64,000 bases of DNA from Perkinsus chesapeaki (lineage: Eukaryota > Perkinsozoa > Perkinsida > Perkinsidae): assembly GCA_013115145.1 (NCBI GenBank), contig JAAPAO010000077.1:25057-89056 (forward strand), read 5' to 3'. The position numbers and the translations under genes are program-made. Within the stretch, counting starts at the first letter, position 1; each line of letters opens with the position of its first letter. This document shows, piece after piece, positions 1 through 11,600 of this stretch. Under the pieces are notes generated by a model. The model made no database searches. It was not told where the DNA came from and saw only the letters and a list, made by a program, of their open reading frames with translations.

Positions 1-118
1 AGCTCCCACCTCTCAGCATTTGCCTACCCGTGTCCCCACCACATTATGTGGACTTACTGATGAATCCGATGCCGTAGCGACCCGGCCGGCGTCAGCTCCT
101 CGAGCAACGAAGTTTTCT

Positions 119-2104
119 CTAGCATTTCCGATCGCTTTGAGGAGTTCTTCCTGACACACCGCGAGACCTAGAGGGCAATCGACTCTCATTAAACCTCACA
201 GTGAGCTCCCTCTGTGTTGGGACGTCTCCAGTCGAGCCTTCCTCCGAGGCCCTAACGCGCTTCTTTCGAAATCTCTCAGCAACGTCGTCGATCGTTGCAG
301 TTAATGACTCCGTGATCATTTCTGACACAGCTACGCGAGTGAGGGACTTCCTACCACTTGGAATCTCATCAACGTCGACAAGCGACTTCATCCAGCCGGT
401 GGAGCCATCGATCCCCCGATTTCTCTCACTTCTATCATCATCGCATAGGATGCTTTCTGCCACGTTGGTAGTGCCTGAATAATCAACCATTACTTTGCAT
501 TCTCCAGTGCATATCCAGAAAAGCGTCAACCTCCCATGTCCTTGCGAACTCAAGACTTGTGACAAGTCACTTGTCAGGTACCCGGATAAGCTCCTGGCTG
601 TACTCGCTCAATGACGTTCCTAATTCGATGCAACTTGATAAGCGAAAGCTACCCAATTTCCGCCAGGGTGGGTTCGACTCACAACCGCCATTACTAAAGA
701 CGTCCGAAAAAGAATGGCTTTTCAGCAGAAAGACCGAAACAGCCGACGGCTTCACCAAATGAACAGACTTACCTCCGTCTCCGTCACTCGCTACCATCTC
801 CCGCAGAGTTCGATCCCACTGTAACTCAGCAATACGTCGGAACTTAGGATGGCAGACATGTTTAAGGAACATTTTCTTCGATAGTGGAGAGTCCCTGGCA
901 TCATCAACTCATAACTCCACCAGGTCGCCAATGCTTACATGCTCTCAAAAATCCCCAAGGAGATCGCTCTGTCAACCGCGGCCGCGTCCGCTAGCCCTCG
1001 TCGAATTGCTTCTCTCAGGGTTAATAGCCCCAAATCGGTCCCTGAAAGGCCTCCATTCCGCGACTTTGAAAACAGTTCCTCACCGTAATGGCGCAAAAAG
1101 TTCTGCTGCTTCCTTACGGAAGTGAGCTCGAACAATCGACCCATGAGATTCTTCTCAGCCGTTGGTGAGACCAAAACAGACTCAAGCTCGCCAAGATACT
1201 TTCTGCGATTGGCAGAAACATTCTACTCGAAAGATACTATTGAAACTTACATAATCCACTCATCAACGAGATCATCGCCAGCGCACGGACAGAGGGACTT
1301 CAATAGCGTCCGGAAGGAGACGACTCCGATCCCCAAAGCGCCGCCCTTGAGGCTCATAAACCAGCTCTTAAAGTAGGATACCTGCAATCATTCACAGCGC
1401 ATCGATCAGGAGCGATGAGACCTACCTTGTTGCAAAGCTCTCTGTGTAGGACGGTCATAGCGGCTTTCTCAACCTCCACAGTTCCGTCGTCTATCAGCAT
1501 ACTCCTGGCTCGCTCATAAAGTCGACGGAACTCGGAAAGCAGCACTTGACGATACGATCCATCATAGGTCCTAAGAGACGGGACAATTGCAGAAAAACGG
1601 AGGATCTTGAAAATGCAGACACCACAGGCTTGTGAAGACATTTTAAAGAACCTCTGACAGAGGTTGCCCAAAAACATATATACACAAGGACGTGCGTTTC
1701 GAAACGGTCAAGAATTGCTCTAGAAGGATTTGCAGGCTTACAGAGGACACGAGCGATAATGAAAATATAACAAACAAAGGAGGGTTCTCCGAACTCATTT
1801 AACCCTCGGCAAGTTAGTTCCTGGTTGTTGCCCCTCACCTATCAGCGTGCGTCTTCATAAGCGCTAGGACGTTGGAAGCAACTACAACTTCATATTCATT
1901 GAGATACCGGCATTCGCTTCGATGGCTATGGATTGGGCAAACCCGACCGAAACCTGGGGGAAGGCAAATCCCAACATTCCAGAAAGTGGTTCAACTTACC
2001 AGCAGATAGCTCCACAGAGTATGTCGGGTCGTCCAAGGCCACCCTATCAGCAGCACTCTCCTTCAGCCCTCCTTTCGGTGACCCAGCAGCAGCAGCATTC
2101 GGCC
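119..2104 (-). CDS. Unidentified multi-exon gene (exon set)
   Basis: Five minus-strand coding blocks end in plausible splice sites and probably belong to one gene. They are about 2104-1998 (Ala-rich, ending VALDDPTYSVELSA before GTAAGTTG), 1640-1424 (SEFRRLYERARSMLIDDG, ending before GTAGGTCTC), 1140-935 (KQQNFLRHYGEELFSKSR, ending GIFESM before GTAAGC), 872-771 (FRRIAELQWDRTLREMVASD, ending before GTAAGTC) and a last exon of about 477-119. The last exon is acidic then basic (ERFRKKRVRASEEG) and ends at a stop at 119. I recognise no family; the content is helical and charged, suggesting a soluble protein. Exon order and joining are inferred from strand and splice signals only. The intron near 661-697 holds a tRNA-like B-box on the plus strand. 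It could be two genes. Confidence 0.4.
661..697 (+). mobile_element. tRNA-like B-box fragment in an intron
   Basis: GGTGGGTTCGACTCAC lies on the plus strand inside the intron that follows the exon ending near 771, so it is antisense to the host gene. It matches the T-arm/B-box of a tRNA and resembles the fuller tRNA-like introns described in Brr2. It is weaker than those because the flanking exons are not fixed by homology. Confidence 0.4.
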
Positions 2105-2783
2105 TGATGTGGGAAGTACATCGAGCAACACAAGGGCAGATTCCTTATTAGAATTATTAGGAGCTAGTCTGAGCATGAGGATGATGTGCGAGCTCGTAAT
2201 CGTCGAGATATCTTCCAAGCCCGAACTCTATTCTCAGAGAGCTTTTCGTACAATACAATATGACGTGAATAAATCGAACATCTTACTTTAGAAGTATCCC
2301 CCACGGAGACCAACATCTCAAACGGAAAATAGCATTGCGCTCGACGAGAGGCAAGTAAACAGCAAAAGCGCTATACTCACTTTACGAGGCCATCGTAATA
2401 TATTTCACCCGCAACACTTCGGCTGTCTCCCACCTACCTCAGAGAGGGTAAAGCCGCCATGGACCTCGAGACAGCTCCGTCCTCCAAGGCCCATCGGACT
2501 ACTTCATCAACCGAGAGGCACGCTGTCTTTGGAAGATCATCAAATGACAGGTACCTGGAATACATAATATCAATTTGCTGGTGTTGAAATATACTCCTTC
2601 ATATGTGCGCCGACGAAGAAAGTTTCGACAGGAAAATAGGGTCGATTTTTCGGAGCCTTCTAGCTCGAAGTAATGCACATATTGCGATCATTCGGCATGA
2701 CAATTTTAGGACCCGCTTGAGGAACCGTCTACCTGTCGACCGTCCCAACAGCGAGGTCAAACTCTGCAAGTCCCCGGAACTTC

Positions 2784-3602
2784 TTACACGATATCGGCTA
2801 TCATCTTAGCCTGCTCGTGATGACCAATGACATTTCCTCCACCTTCATCAGCAGCAGCTTGATACGGTGAAGCTTCCCCGCCCTCGATGATGATCCTCGA
2901 GGATACTGTGGTGAAGGCTCGAAGAAAATTGGCGACAAGCAAAACCTAAAAAAGGAAGCTGAAAATTCGGTGAATGCGCCGCTGGAACTTTTAGAGTCCT
3001 TGAGAAGCGATGCATTTATTATCAATGGGCGCTCAGCGATCAAGTGTTTGGTTTGGTCATGCATGGGCTAAAGCGGATCCGATGGATCTAGCTTGACCTC
3101 AGAAATATCTTTTCATCATTGCTTCCGACCAACTAAGCCCCACCGCCTTTGGATTCTCTAAGCACTCAGTAAGTACTGGACGGATTCAGGGCCAAGCCTC
3201 TCCCACACTAATAGAGCTCAATAAAGTTATAAGTCATTTAAATTCTAAGTAAAGTAAGATTCTGATGGAGAACAACTCTAAATATCGCGCACCCATTCCC
3301 ATTGAAGCTCCGTCTAAAGCCACGTGCGCACCGCCGTCTATGCGTATAATTAGCTTTCTAGGTTGAAGCTTGCTCGTAACGTCTCTCAAAGATACTCACC
3401 AGCTCATCGTATCCGATCAGGCCATCTCGGTCAAAATCAAACATGCCCGCAATAAACCTCAATTTCGCTTCCACTGTCAATCCTCTACTCCAAAGGCACC
3501 CAACAGCCAGCAGTTGATACATATCAACACCAAGGTTAACTGCCTGCAAGCCATCAGATTCCCCGTCAATACGCAAACCCACACAGTACCTTTCCCAGCT
3601 CT
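2784..3602 (-). CDS. EF-hand-like protein, partial exon set
   Basis: The exon at about 3602-3394 reads SWERYCVGLRIDGESDG, then a stretch ending in GMFDFDRDGLIGYDEL. The DFDRDGLIGYDEL part fits a calcium-binding EF-hand loop (D-x-D-x-D-G-x-I-x-x-x-E). The donor is a clean GTGAGTATCTTT and the acceptor is CATCAG. A terminal exon in the same orientation runs from about 2900 to a stop at 2784 and ends GHHEQAKMIADIV. Joining the two is an inference; one or more exons may lie between. An EF-hand implies a calcium-responsive role, but partner and location cannot be read. The start codon was not identified and may lie above 3602. Confidence 0.45.
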
Positions 3603-3619
3603 GATGACGTAAAGTTTCC

Positions 3620-4960
3620 TCGATGATGAAGCGAGCACGCTAATTTCCGCGCATCCCCAACAGATAGGCCGATCAACTGCGCCGTAGCCTCTTGCGTCAG
3701 TAGCGGTCCTGCATTCGTATGATAACTTATAACTATACAGACATCATATCACCTTTAACGCAGCGGCGCCTGATAAAATGTGTGTACATCTCACAAAGCT
3801 CTGCTTGACTCTTTGATTTAAACACATCGAATTCGGGTACAGAGACAGCCTGAGCAGCACCAATCAATTCTCTGTATTTCCAACGGGCCCCTCCCGAAGA
3901 TGCTCACTGAGCTATATAGAATACTTTGCATTCGAGTTGGTCCTATGAGGCTCTCTGGTTTTAACTATTACAGTTTGATATAGTTTCCAAAAAGTATAGA
4001 CCGAGTCTATTATATGCCAATAAAAGGAGTTAGTTCGTGGAAGATTCTCACCAACTGGCCAACGTCCACAGATGTCATTCCTGCCATAGTAATACGGAGA
4101 TACGAGTTATTCCAAGTCGCAATATCATGCACTCTGCAACGTCCGATGCAATCAACCCTCTAACACCCAGTCGCCGTTCCAGACCCCCTCCCCATGATTC
4201 GATTCTCAATGCTTTTACAGTGCAGCTCATCAACATTTTACCTGGCATTTAACTGGAAGCACCTCTTTAGTACATTCCCTAAAGAGTTCCCCCTGGCAAA
4301 GGATGTAGGCTAATTTCGCTAGCACACTGAATCCTTTTCGTAATCAAGCGAGTTGTACCGGGCAATATACACATACACTTAAACCAGACGTCGATTATAC
4401 TCTCATCACTGACCCTAGTATGACCTTCGTTCTTCCCTTCTCCATTCCAACTATCAGCGGGTCTAGTAATGAACTATGTTCAGACCCCATTCAAGTGCTG
4501 CATCTCGGCCATTATAAGAAGAACTACCAAACGCTACAAAACGCTCCCCCTCCCAACACAAGCATGCTTCACTGGAAACGTTACAGTTTTCACACTTTAG
4601 TGTTGGTAGCTTTTAGTACAAGTATATGAGCTGCTTGGACTCCAGCCACCGTACCCGATATCATCACACAATGCTTCCATCTGAACAACGACCAACCGTA
4701 ACCGTCTTCTAATTGATGACATTCTCCTTTCTTTTAAAGTGTGACAAATCTACTTGACAATTATAACCGCTGGTGAAAACATTTTTCCAATACGAGAAAC
4801 CTAGGATACGGTGCCTAGGATACGCAATTGTGTGTCGACTATCACATCAACTTCCCCATCTTGCCGCAGAAACACAAGCGTAAGCAACGTATCTTGGAGA
4901 TGCTATCTTCTACAAATCCCTCTTCCACTAGCCTCAATAACAGTAAGCAAAACCCTTAGA
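3620..4960. other. No supportable gene
   Basis: About 1.3 kb with only short, low-quality frames on both strands. I see no conserved motif, RNA gene or repeat here. Upstream exons of the EF-hand-like gene may lie in it. Confidence 0.5.
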
Positions 4961-4972
4961 CGTCCCTCAATA

Positions 4973-5290
4973 TTACTTCGCTGCAAGTTGCTGACTAGTT
5001 ATCAATGTACCAGTCTTAGCCATTATACTATCCAGTTCTCCTTCCTTTATTATCCTCTCCAAAGCCTCCTTATCAACATGGCATTCAATCACACAATGTG
5101 TCTTCATAACCTCCATTCCCTCTCTTGCTCCATCACCAATAACATCTGCCGTAATCGATGTTGACGCTGGCGTCTCAGCATTCGATATGACCATTGAGGA
5201 ATCTTCAAGGCCGTTCAACAAACCAACTCTGACACTCGGAATGCTTTCCTCCAATCTCCGATATACGCTCGCCTCTCCTTGATAAAATTA
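4973..5290 (-). CDS. Unidentified C-terminal exon
   Basis: An open minus-strand frame from about 5290 to a stop at 4973 reads RRLEESIPSVRVGLLNG, then a Thr/Ser-rich stretch, then MKTHCVIECHVDKEAL and ERIIKEGELDSIMAK, ending SQQLAAK. The composition looks coding (long, amphipathic, no low-complexity runs) and the opposite frame is poor. No start codon or upstream exon was fixed, so this is probably the last exon of a gene whose beginning lies toward 5300-5560. Family not recognised. Confidence 0.4.
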
Positions 5291-5666
5291 AGCTGACTAT
5301 CGTTCCCTCTGGCTCACCTTCCGACAACTAATGGATATATCCATCGGAATCATTTGAGAGATGTCAGATTTGCGTACTCAGGACACCTATTGAAGTTCAG
5401 TCCCCTGAATGTTTAACGAGAATCCCGAGGCTCCAGTGAGGATACCAATCAGATGATCCCGTTTCGGCTTTTCACAACTACCTGCCCAAAATTGACCTCG
5501 AACATTGCTCTACCACTCTCCCTATTGATACAAACACAACATCATCATTCCCCGCCAACTCCGAGAAAGAAAAAATACACAAGTGTCGATATACACTAAT
5601 AACCCGCCCAGACTTGATGCAAGTAGCGCTCGCCCAGATAATCGATATATAATAATTACGTTACTA

Positions 5667-7770
5667 CTAGCTCGAAGGTGGAGCAGCTGCCATCACTCCA
5701 TTGGCCCCTGTCTGCTGCTGTTGCTGCATGAGGATGTCGTTCTGCTGCTCCGCGGCCTTTTTCAACGTTTTCGATTCCTTCACTCGGTTGCATTTGTTAA
5801 TGCGAATCCCTCCACGCTTCTTTATTTTCATACGAATGCGATCTCCCGATGATAGATTGTAATACGCCAAAGACTTGCTGTCGTCGCTGAAAACATTAAG
5901 GTGCTTTCCCCCATCACCAGCGAGACATACCGGCCAAATTTAATCCGGAATTCCGGCCTTCATACCCCATATACGACAATACAATTTCTCTAGGGCCAAT
6001 CCGGAGACCCGTTATCAACGTAATAATTGTGAAGTCCGTTCTACCCTGTTCACTATATATTCGAAGACCGCCACTATCAAAGCCACGATCTTTTTTTGTG
6101 GTCATACAGTTATCTCGAAGTTTCCCCTTCCCCCAGAGCCCTTATTACTTCAGCACTCCAGTTTCCCTCACAATAAGCTTCATAACCCCTGTTTTCCATC
6201 CCTGTGCTCTCGACTCTAGCATAGCCTTAAGCTCCCCAATGGTCATTCGCATACTCAAATCATCAATAACTATATTATTAGGTGACACTTGGCCCTTCTG
6301 TCGAATCGGTGCTGGAATTCTTTGTATTATACGTAGAGAGAGAGTATCACCTGCCATAAGACTAAATCGATCACGTGATCGATTTCATCATTCTACGCAC
6401 TCTCAAGAATTTTCTAAACGTTCTCAAAGACCATTATTCAGACGACGAGACAGAGCCAGTCATCGACCCGATGCCTGGCAACGGTTATATTTTAAAAAGT
6501 TGAAAACGGTTGAAAAGATAACTGAATTTTCTTCAGTTTTGCCGGCTAAATCCCACTTCAGTCACCCAGCACAAGCACTACCTTTCTTAGCAATCCATTT
6601 ATCCTCGGGCAGCAGATCAACTCCCAATGGTCTTCTAATGCACAGATCACGCATGTGGCCTCGCCAAGGGTCGATGGCTCCGAATCCACGGACGTCCAAT
6701 TCACCCCTTTTCGCTTTATCACAAGTTGATATGATGAAGCCGGCCTTGGAATGGGCGTTCAGGAAAAACGCGCTAAAATAGTTTGGAAGATATGAACGAA
6801 ATCTGGGATGTTTTGGCTTATTTCAACCACAAGCAATTAAACCGCTCTTAAATGAAAATAAATGAACTTGAGCCGCCGCCTTCTAGTTGATCTTCTAGTA
6901 GTTCTAGATTGATCCCGATTCCTTTTGCCACTTCAGTACATGGCCGGAAAATCACAAAGTGCCCTTGAACCAACCTGGGCCGAATGACGAGGAAAATATG
7001 TATTTTGAGTGGCTTCAAATTTAAAAGGGTTACTTGGCATGCTTTTCATAAGGTCAGAGATATTATTCAACAAAGCCCTGAAGCGATGGACTCTTACCGA
7101 TCCGCATCCAAATGGTCCATAACCTTCAACAAAAGAACATCCGGAAGAGATTGCATCACCACCACACACTTGAGATCAAGTTCACCAGGGCGAAGTGTTC
7201 CATCTGAAGCCGTAAAAATTCATACCACATTTCCTCCTACTCGCGCTCAGGTATTACCCCGAGACCTCGCCGCCGAGTGCAATGCGGGTGTCTCCACGGC
7301 AATCTCAGACTGGTCCCTCACCCAGACCAAAATCGATCATTCGATCGATTCGCGCTATTCCTCCATTACTACCTTCCAAGTACTTCACGATCCTACTCCT
7401 CACTGGTTTCGGCAGGAATCTTGCCGCGTTCATCGCAGCATCGTCGCCGTATTTATCCAACTCCGGGCAATAACTATCCGGCTGCGTCCCCAACCCTAGC
7501 GGTGTCTCATCCACAGGATTCCATTGCATTCCAACATACGTATCACGATCACCTAACAACAACCAACATTCGTCACGCGCCACAAAACTCCCCTTAATTA
7601 CTCAGAACTTTCATCTGCGCACATTGTATATGCTTCGCTCTCTCCTCCGGTGTAGCCAATGTAGTTTCATGACCATTACCGCCAGCGATAGGACGTGGCT
7701 CGCGCATGGCCGAAGGTGGCTGCGGCATACCCGACATCATACTCCCGTTATGGTTCATATTGAAACTCAT
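5667..7770 (-). CDS. Protein with SF3A1-type C-terminal ubiquitin-like domain
   Basis: Start ATG at 7770 (MSFNMNHNGSMM, Met/Asn/Pro-rich). Exons read as 7770-7602, 7552-7373, about 7303-7260, about 7212-7092, 6779-about 6579, 6357 to about 6150, and about 5897-5667. The fifth joins the sixth in phase (AKK-G-DTLSLR). The C-terminal region has MRMTIGELKAMLES, then DDSKSLAYYNLSSGDRI and IKKRGG. This matches the ubiquitin-like domain that ends splicing factor SF3A1 (human SNSLAYYN...LKERGG). It is followed by a Gln-rich tail. The upstream part (PELDKYGDDAAMNAARFLP; VVVMQSLPDVLLLKVMDHLD) does not show the SURP domains expected of SF3A1, so this may be a divergent SF3A1 or another spliceosome-associated UBL protein. 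The phase across the third exon is unresolved. A Brr2 gene lies next door, but shared regulation is only a guess. Confidence 0.5.
6358..6407 (-). mobile_element. ATCGATC-palindrome intron end
   Basis: The 3' end of the intron before the UBL exon carries AAATCGATCACGTGATCGAT, an almost perfect palindrome, 15-20 nt before the acceptor TTATGGCAG. The same core occurs in several Brr2 introns and in the giant gene's intron at 63229-63273. Confidence 0.55.
7304..7372 (-). mobile_element. ATCGATC-palindrome intron
   Basis: Intron of about 69 nt starting GTAGTAATGG and ending CCAGTCTGAG. It holds AATCGATCGAATGATCGATT, a palindrome close to that in the Brr2 intron 11472-11519. Confidence 0.5.
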
Positions 7771-8610
7771 CGAACACTAACATACATAGCGAATCAGTTC
7801 ATACCGACATTCCCTCCGTTATCTACTTGGTAACTCTCTCGAAGTACCCCTGTACTCCCTAGGATAGTCTAATACAGCCCTCCCCAATGAAATAAAACAT
7901 TTCGTTTTTTAACGATTTCTCGTCTGCTATTGAGTGTGCGACCTTAAAATTCTGCAGCATAGTACTAGAAGACACAGCAAGGAAGAATATGCAAATCGAT
8001 CAACCATTTCATGCCTGGGTGCAAAGATACCGGCGCGCGAAATTTACCGCGCGCGCAGGACTGCCTCGGTAAAATAGAATACTTTCGGAAGACACGCGAT
8101 AGAACCCTTCAATAGTATAACTAAATTTCAAAGAACAGCTCTACTCCATTCCTCAACAGTGGTGGGCGTTGGGACGCGGCGTCATCGGCCGTCAGCTCTC
8201 TACTCATAGGAGCGACACTTTATCCCAAGCCCATCATCCACCGATTTGAGGGCAACGCCAGGGAGGTCACTTGTCATCATACATGTCATACCCCAGACTA
8301 CTGAATCATAACCGAGAGCTAGCCAAAACCGCCGCGGTTAATTGGTAGAACCAGAGCCCTTCTAATATTACCAAGAGCTAGTTCAAGCAATCCTCCCGGA
8401 ACCTCCTAATAAGAAGACGCGAACCCGACTAAAGCGAAAGAATTAATAACTGCATTTATCCACAATCTACCCTCATCCTCCAATAGGGCCCTATAAGACA
8501 TGCTTAACCAAAAGGAAGAGTAGGTGAACTCAACAGTTACTATTGCTACTACGTAGGATAATAAGTTGGGAAATTGTAATGAGTGATCATTCGATCGTTC
8601 ATCATCATCA
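7771..8610. other. Intergenic region between SF3A1-like and Brr2 genes
   Basis: About 840 nt between the start of the UBL-protein gene and the Brr2 stop codon. No coding frame is convincing. It contains a GC-rich near-palindrome around 8033-8061 (GGCGCGCG and CGCGCGCGC flanking AAATTTAC) and a run of CATCATCAT just below the Brr2 stop. The promoter of the UBL-protein gene should lie here. Confidence 0.5.
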
Positions 8611-11600
8611 TCACACTGTGATCTCGACCTCATACTCGTGATCGGCACCCATGAAACTATCGCTCATCAAACACCTAAAATATGATACAGTACATAGTCA
8701 ACAATTATCAATTATAAAATATATATCGGAAGAGGAGCGGTATGGAAAGCTAAGAGAATTGTTAATATTGCAACAATAGCGAATGATGACAAAGACAAGT
8801 AAAATGTAAAAATCGATCGCAGAGAGAGATACCAACTATACGATGTAAGTGGCAAATATATGGCAATGTACAAAATAACAGAGATACTGTTTCCATCCAG
8901 GATCCTCCAAAACGAAAACGCTTCACCGAAACCAGAGCAACCAAGAGCGCGTATTCGTCCCTACAATGTATAAGCGTATTTCCCAGGCTTCTCCGGCAGC
9001 CTAAACTGCAGCTTCGCCTTCACTTGAGCTTGATTGATAGTAACTCTACGGATCGCAACAAGACTGTCCTTCATACCAGCCACTAACCACCAGGATTCCT
9101 CCTTCTCACCAGGATAATACCTAGCAGCTTCAACCATGCACCACACCCGATCTAAAGATACTCTTACTTAGCGTAAACCGGCACGAATCCAGCCGTTTTA
9201 TCGATCACACCCAGATCGCCATCCCTCTCCAATACAATAGGAATCTGTCACGAAATCGATCAACCAAATCGATCAACCGTTTCATCCTACAGTCACAGTC
9301 GTGCCATCCTTAGACTTGTTGATTTTATACTCCATATTGATGCTCGGGAACTGATTGCACGCTTGCGCAACTTCAGCAACTTGTGACTCCGACAAATTCC
9401 GGAATAGTTTATTCCTCTTATCATCGTCCAAGTCCAATATATCAAGCACATCTTCAACCTAAGATACCATCCCACAAAATGGTAAGCAAAAATCGCTTCG
9501 CTCCGCCTACATCCATTTTCTTAGCCTCATCCACGATATCCTGAGTAATATACGGTAACTGCATCAACAGACTAGTGTCCGGTCCCATCGCCTGGACAAT
9601 CATCTGTGACAACTCCATTGCTCTCAATGCTACTCGGTACCTAACACCAAATCGATCACCTGGGCGCGCGCTAAATACAAATCCTACCATTCGTTACTGG
9701 CAACAACATCAACCATGGCTTGAATAAGCCTGGTGGAGTTGATGAGGATGGTCCTCTGGTCGGCTGCGAGATCAGATCCTGGAAGCCTTTGGCGGGCCAG
9801 GTGGGCGTGGAGGAGAATAATGCACTTAACGACCGGATCGCCCTGCTTCAACTTGTTAGTTTCCACAGGAACCTAATCGATCAAAGTGCATCCAAGTCAA
9901 CCTTAAGATACTCCCCACCTTCAGACGCTCAGCCAAGTTCCTGAGAGGTCCCTCCTCGCCAGGGCGAACAGGAATAGACTCGAATTCCGTCGCGCCACAT
10001 AATGCTTCGACCAGAGCGCGCCTCTTGCTGGTGCGGGTGATGTTGCGTGAGAAGATCTCAATAGTCGATGGTCTCGTGTAGTAATACCTGATTAAGATAA
10101 CAACAATTTTTAAATACAAGTGTTGATCATATAATTTAATTTTAATAATCAATTCACTCAATCTGACAGTAAAAATTTTTAAATAAGTCTTGAATTGTAA
10201 AACATAAGCTTAGCATCAACCTAAGATACCAAAACCAACCCAGACAGTTCTATTATGTATATTATTTTGATTCCACAATAATCAATATGTAGCCTGCGTA
10301 TCTGTGATATAACGACGAAGCTCAGCCCACACCACATTGCACCATGCTCACACTACAACCCCATCGAACGAGACTACTATTTTCGATCAACTTGATAATA
10401 TTTCTTCTCAAAAACGTCAAGACGGTCACGCCTGGCGATTCCCCCTCGGAAGATTCCAAAATATCCCCTTAAACGTTGATTGAAATGTATAGAGAAGCGA
10501 TATGACGTAAATATAAGACAACAGCAAATACATCCCACTTACGCTGCCACCATGCCAAGATTAGTGCTGCTCAAGGTTATCTCATCATCACCAATTTCGA
10601 TACAGCCTGTCTGAGCCAAAGCATCAGCAGTCGACTCGATAATCTCAGACAAGAAATCTGATATCTCTTGTGGCGACACACCCTACAAAAAAGTTAAACA
10701 AAAAACGCTTCGCTCCGCCGCTTACCTGTAACGAATAGTAGTTAGGATTGCGTGTGATTCTTCTATAGAAGAATGTCCATGTTAACCAATCCACCGCATC
10801 TTGCTTGTTCTCTATGGTACCCGAAACAACCTAGAAAGAATCTTATCATCGCACTATAAAGATTTCAGATCCGCCCCATTGAGCGATCAATGACATTCCA
10901 AGGAACATCATCACTTTTCCATTTCCCATCCAATTTTTAAACCCGGAATTAGCCCATTTCGTTTTTAAAATGAATCCTCCAGTTCAAGTTCCCATGTATC
11001 GTATTCAGGAAGTGTCCATGACAGTTTATATCGGTATCATAGAAAAGTTCTTCACAAAATTCCGAGTCCTAACTCTACCATTCAGTCCAGAGGTTTATTC
11101 TCATCTACTCTATAATATTAAATATTATTATGACGCATTTATATTAATATTTTTTATTATATTTCATGTATATAATATCTACATAAATTCACACCATGCA
11201 TAATCAATTCCTCAACCCGCCCACCTCAGCATTAAGATGATCCGTAAGTTTCTGATCAAGTTGAGATTCAACGGGCATCGGCTCATAAATGAACTTCTTA
11301 TAGTAATCCTTCTTGGTAGTCGGACACAACAGTGCACACCTACAAAACCGGTAAACAAAAATCGCTTCGCTTCGCTAAACCTACGTAGCATGATCATCAA
11401 TTCCAGGCCGACCAGCAATGGACATCATCTCAACTACATCAGCAACATCATAATCGACATAACGACGTTGCCTGATCAAACGCAAATCGATCACGCGATC
11501 GATTTCACATCCATCTCACCTGGCATCATACTTAACCGTATCCATCACCACAACCATTCTACAGCCCGCATTGCGCGACTGCGGCAAAAGCCCCCAAGCA

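Noticed and set aside
1922-2107. Plus-strand Gln-rich ORF starting MAMDWANP
   Set aside because: The minus strand at the same place gives an exon with acceptor CATCAG and donor GTAAGTTG. The CAG run explains the Gln-rich look. Kept as minus-strand.
6029-6781. Long plus-strand open frame (250 codons)
   Set aside because: The minus strand here carries two in-phase exons of the UBL-protein gene with correct splice sites. The plus frame has low-complexity Ser/Pro/Arg content and no recognisable family.
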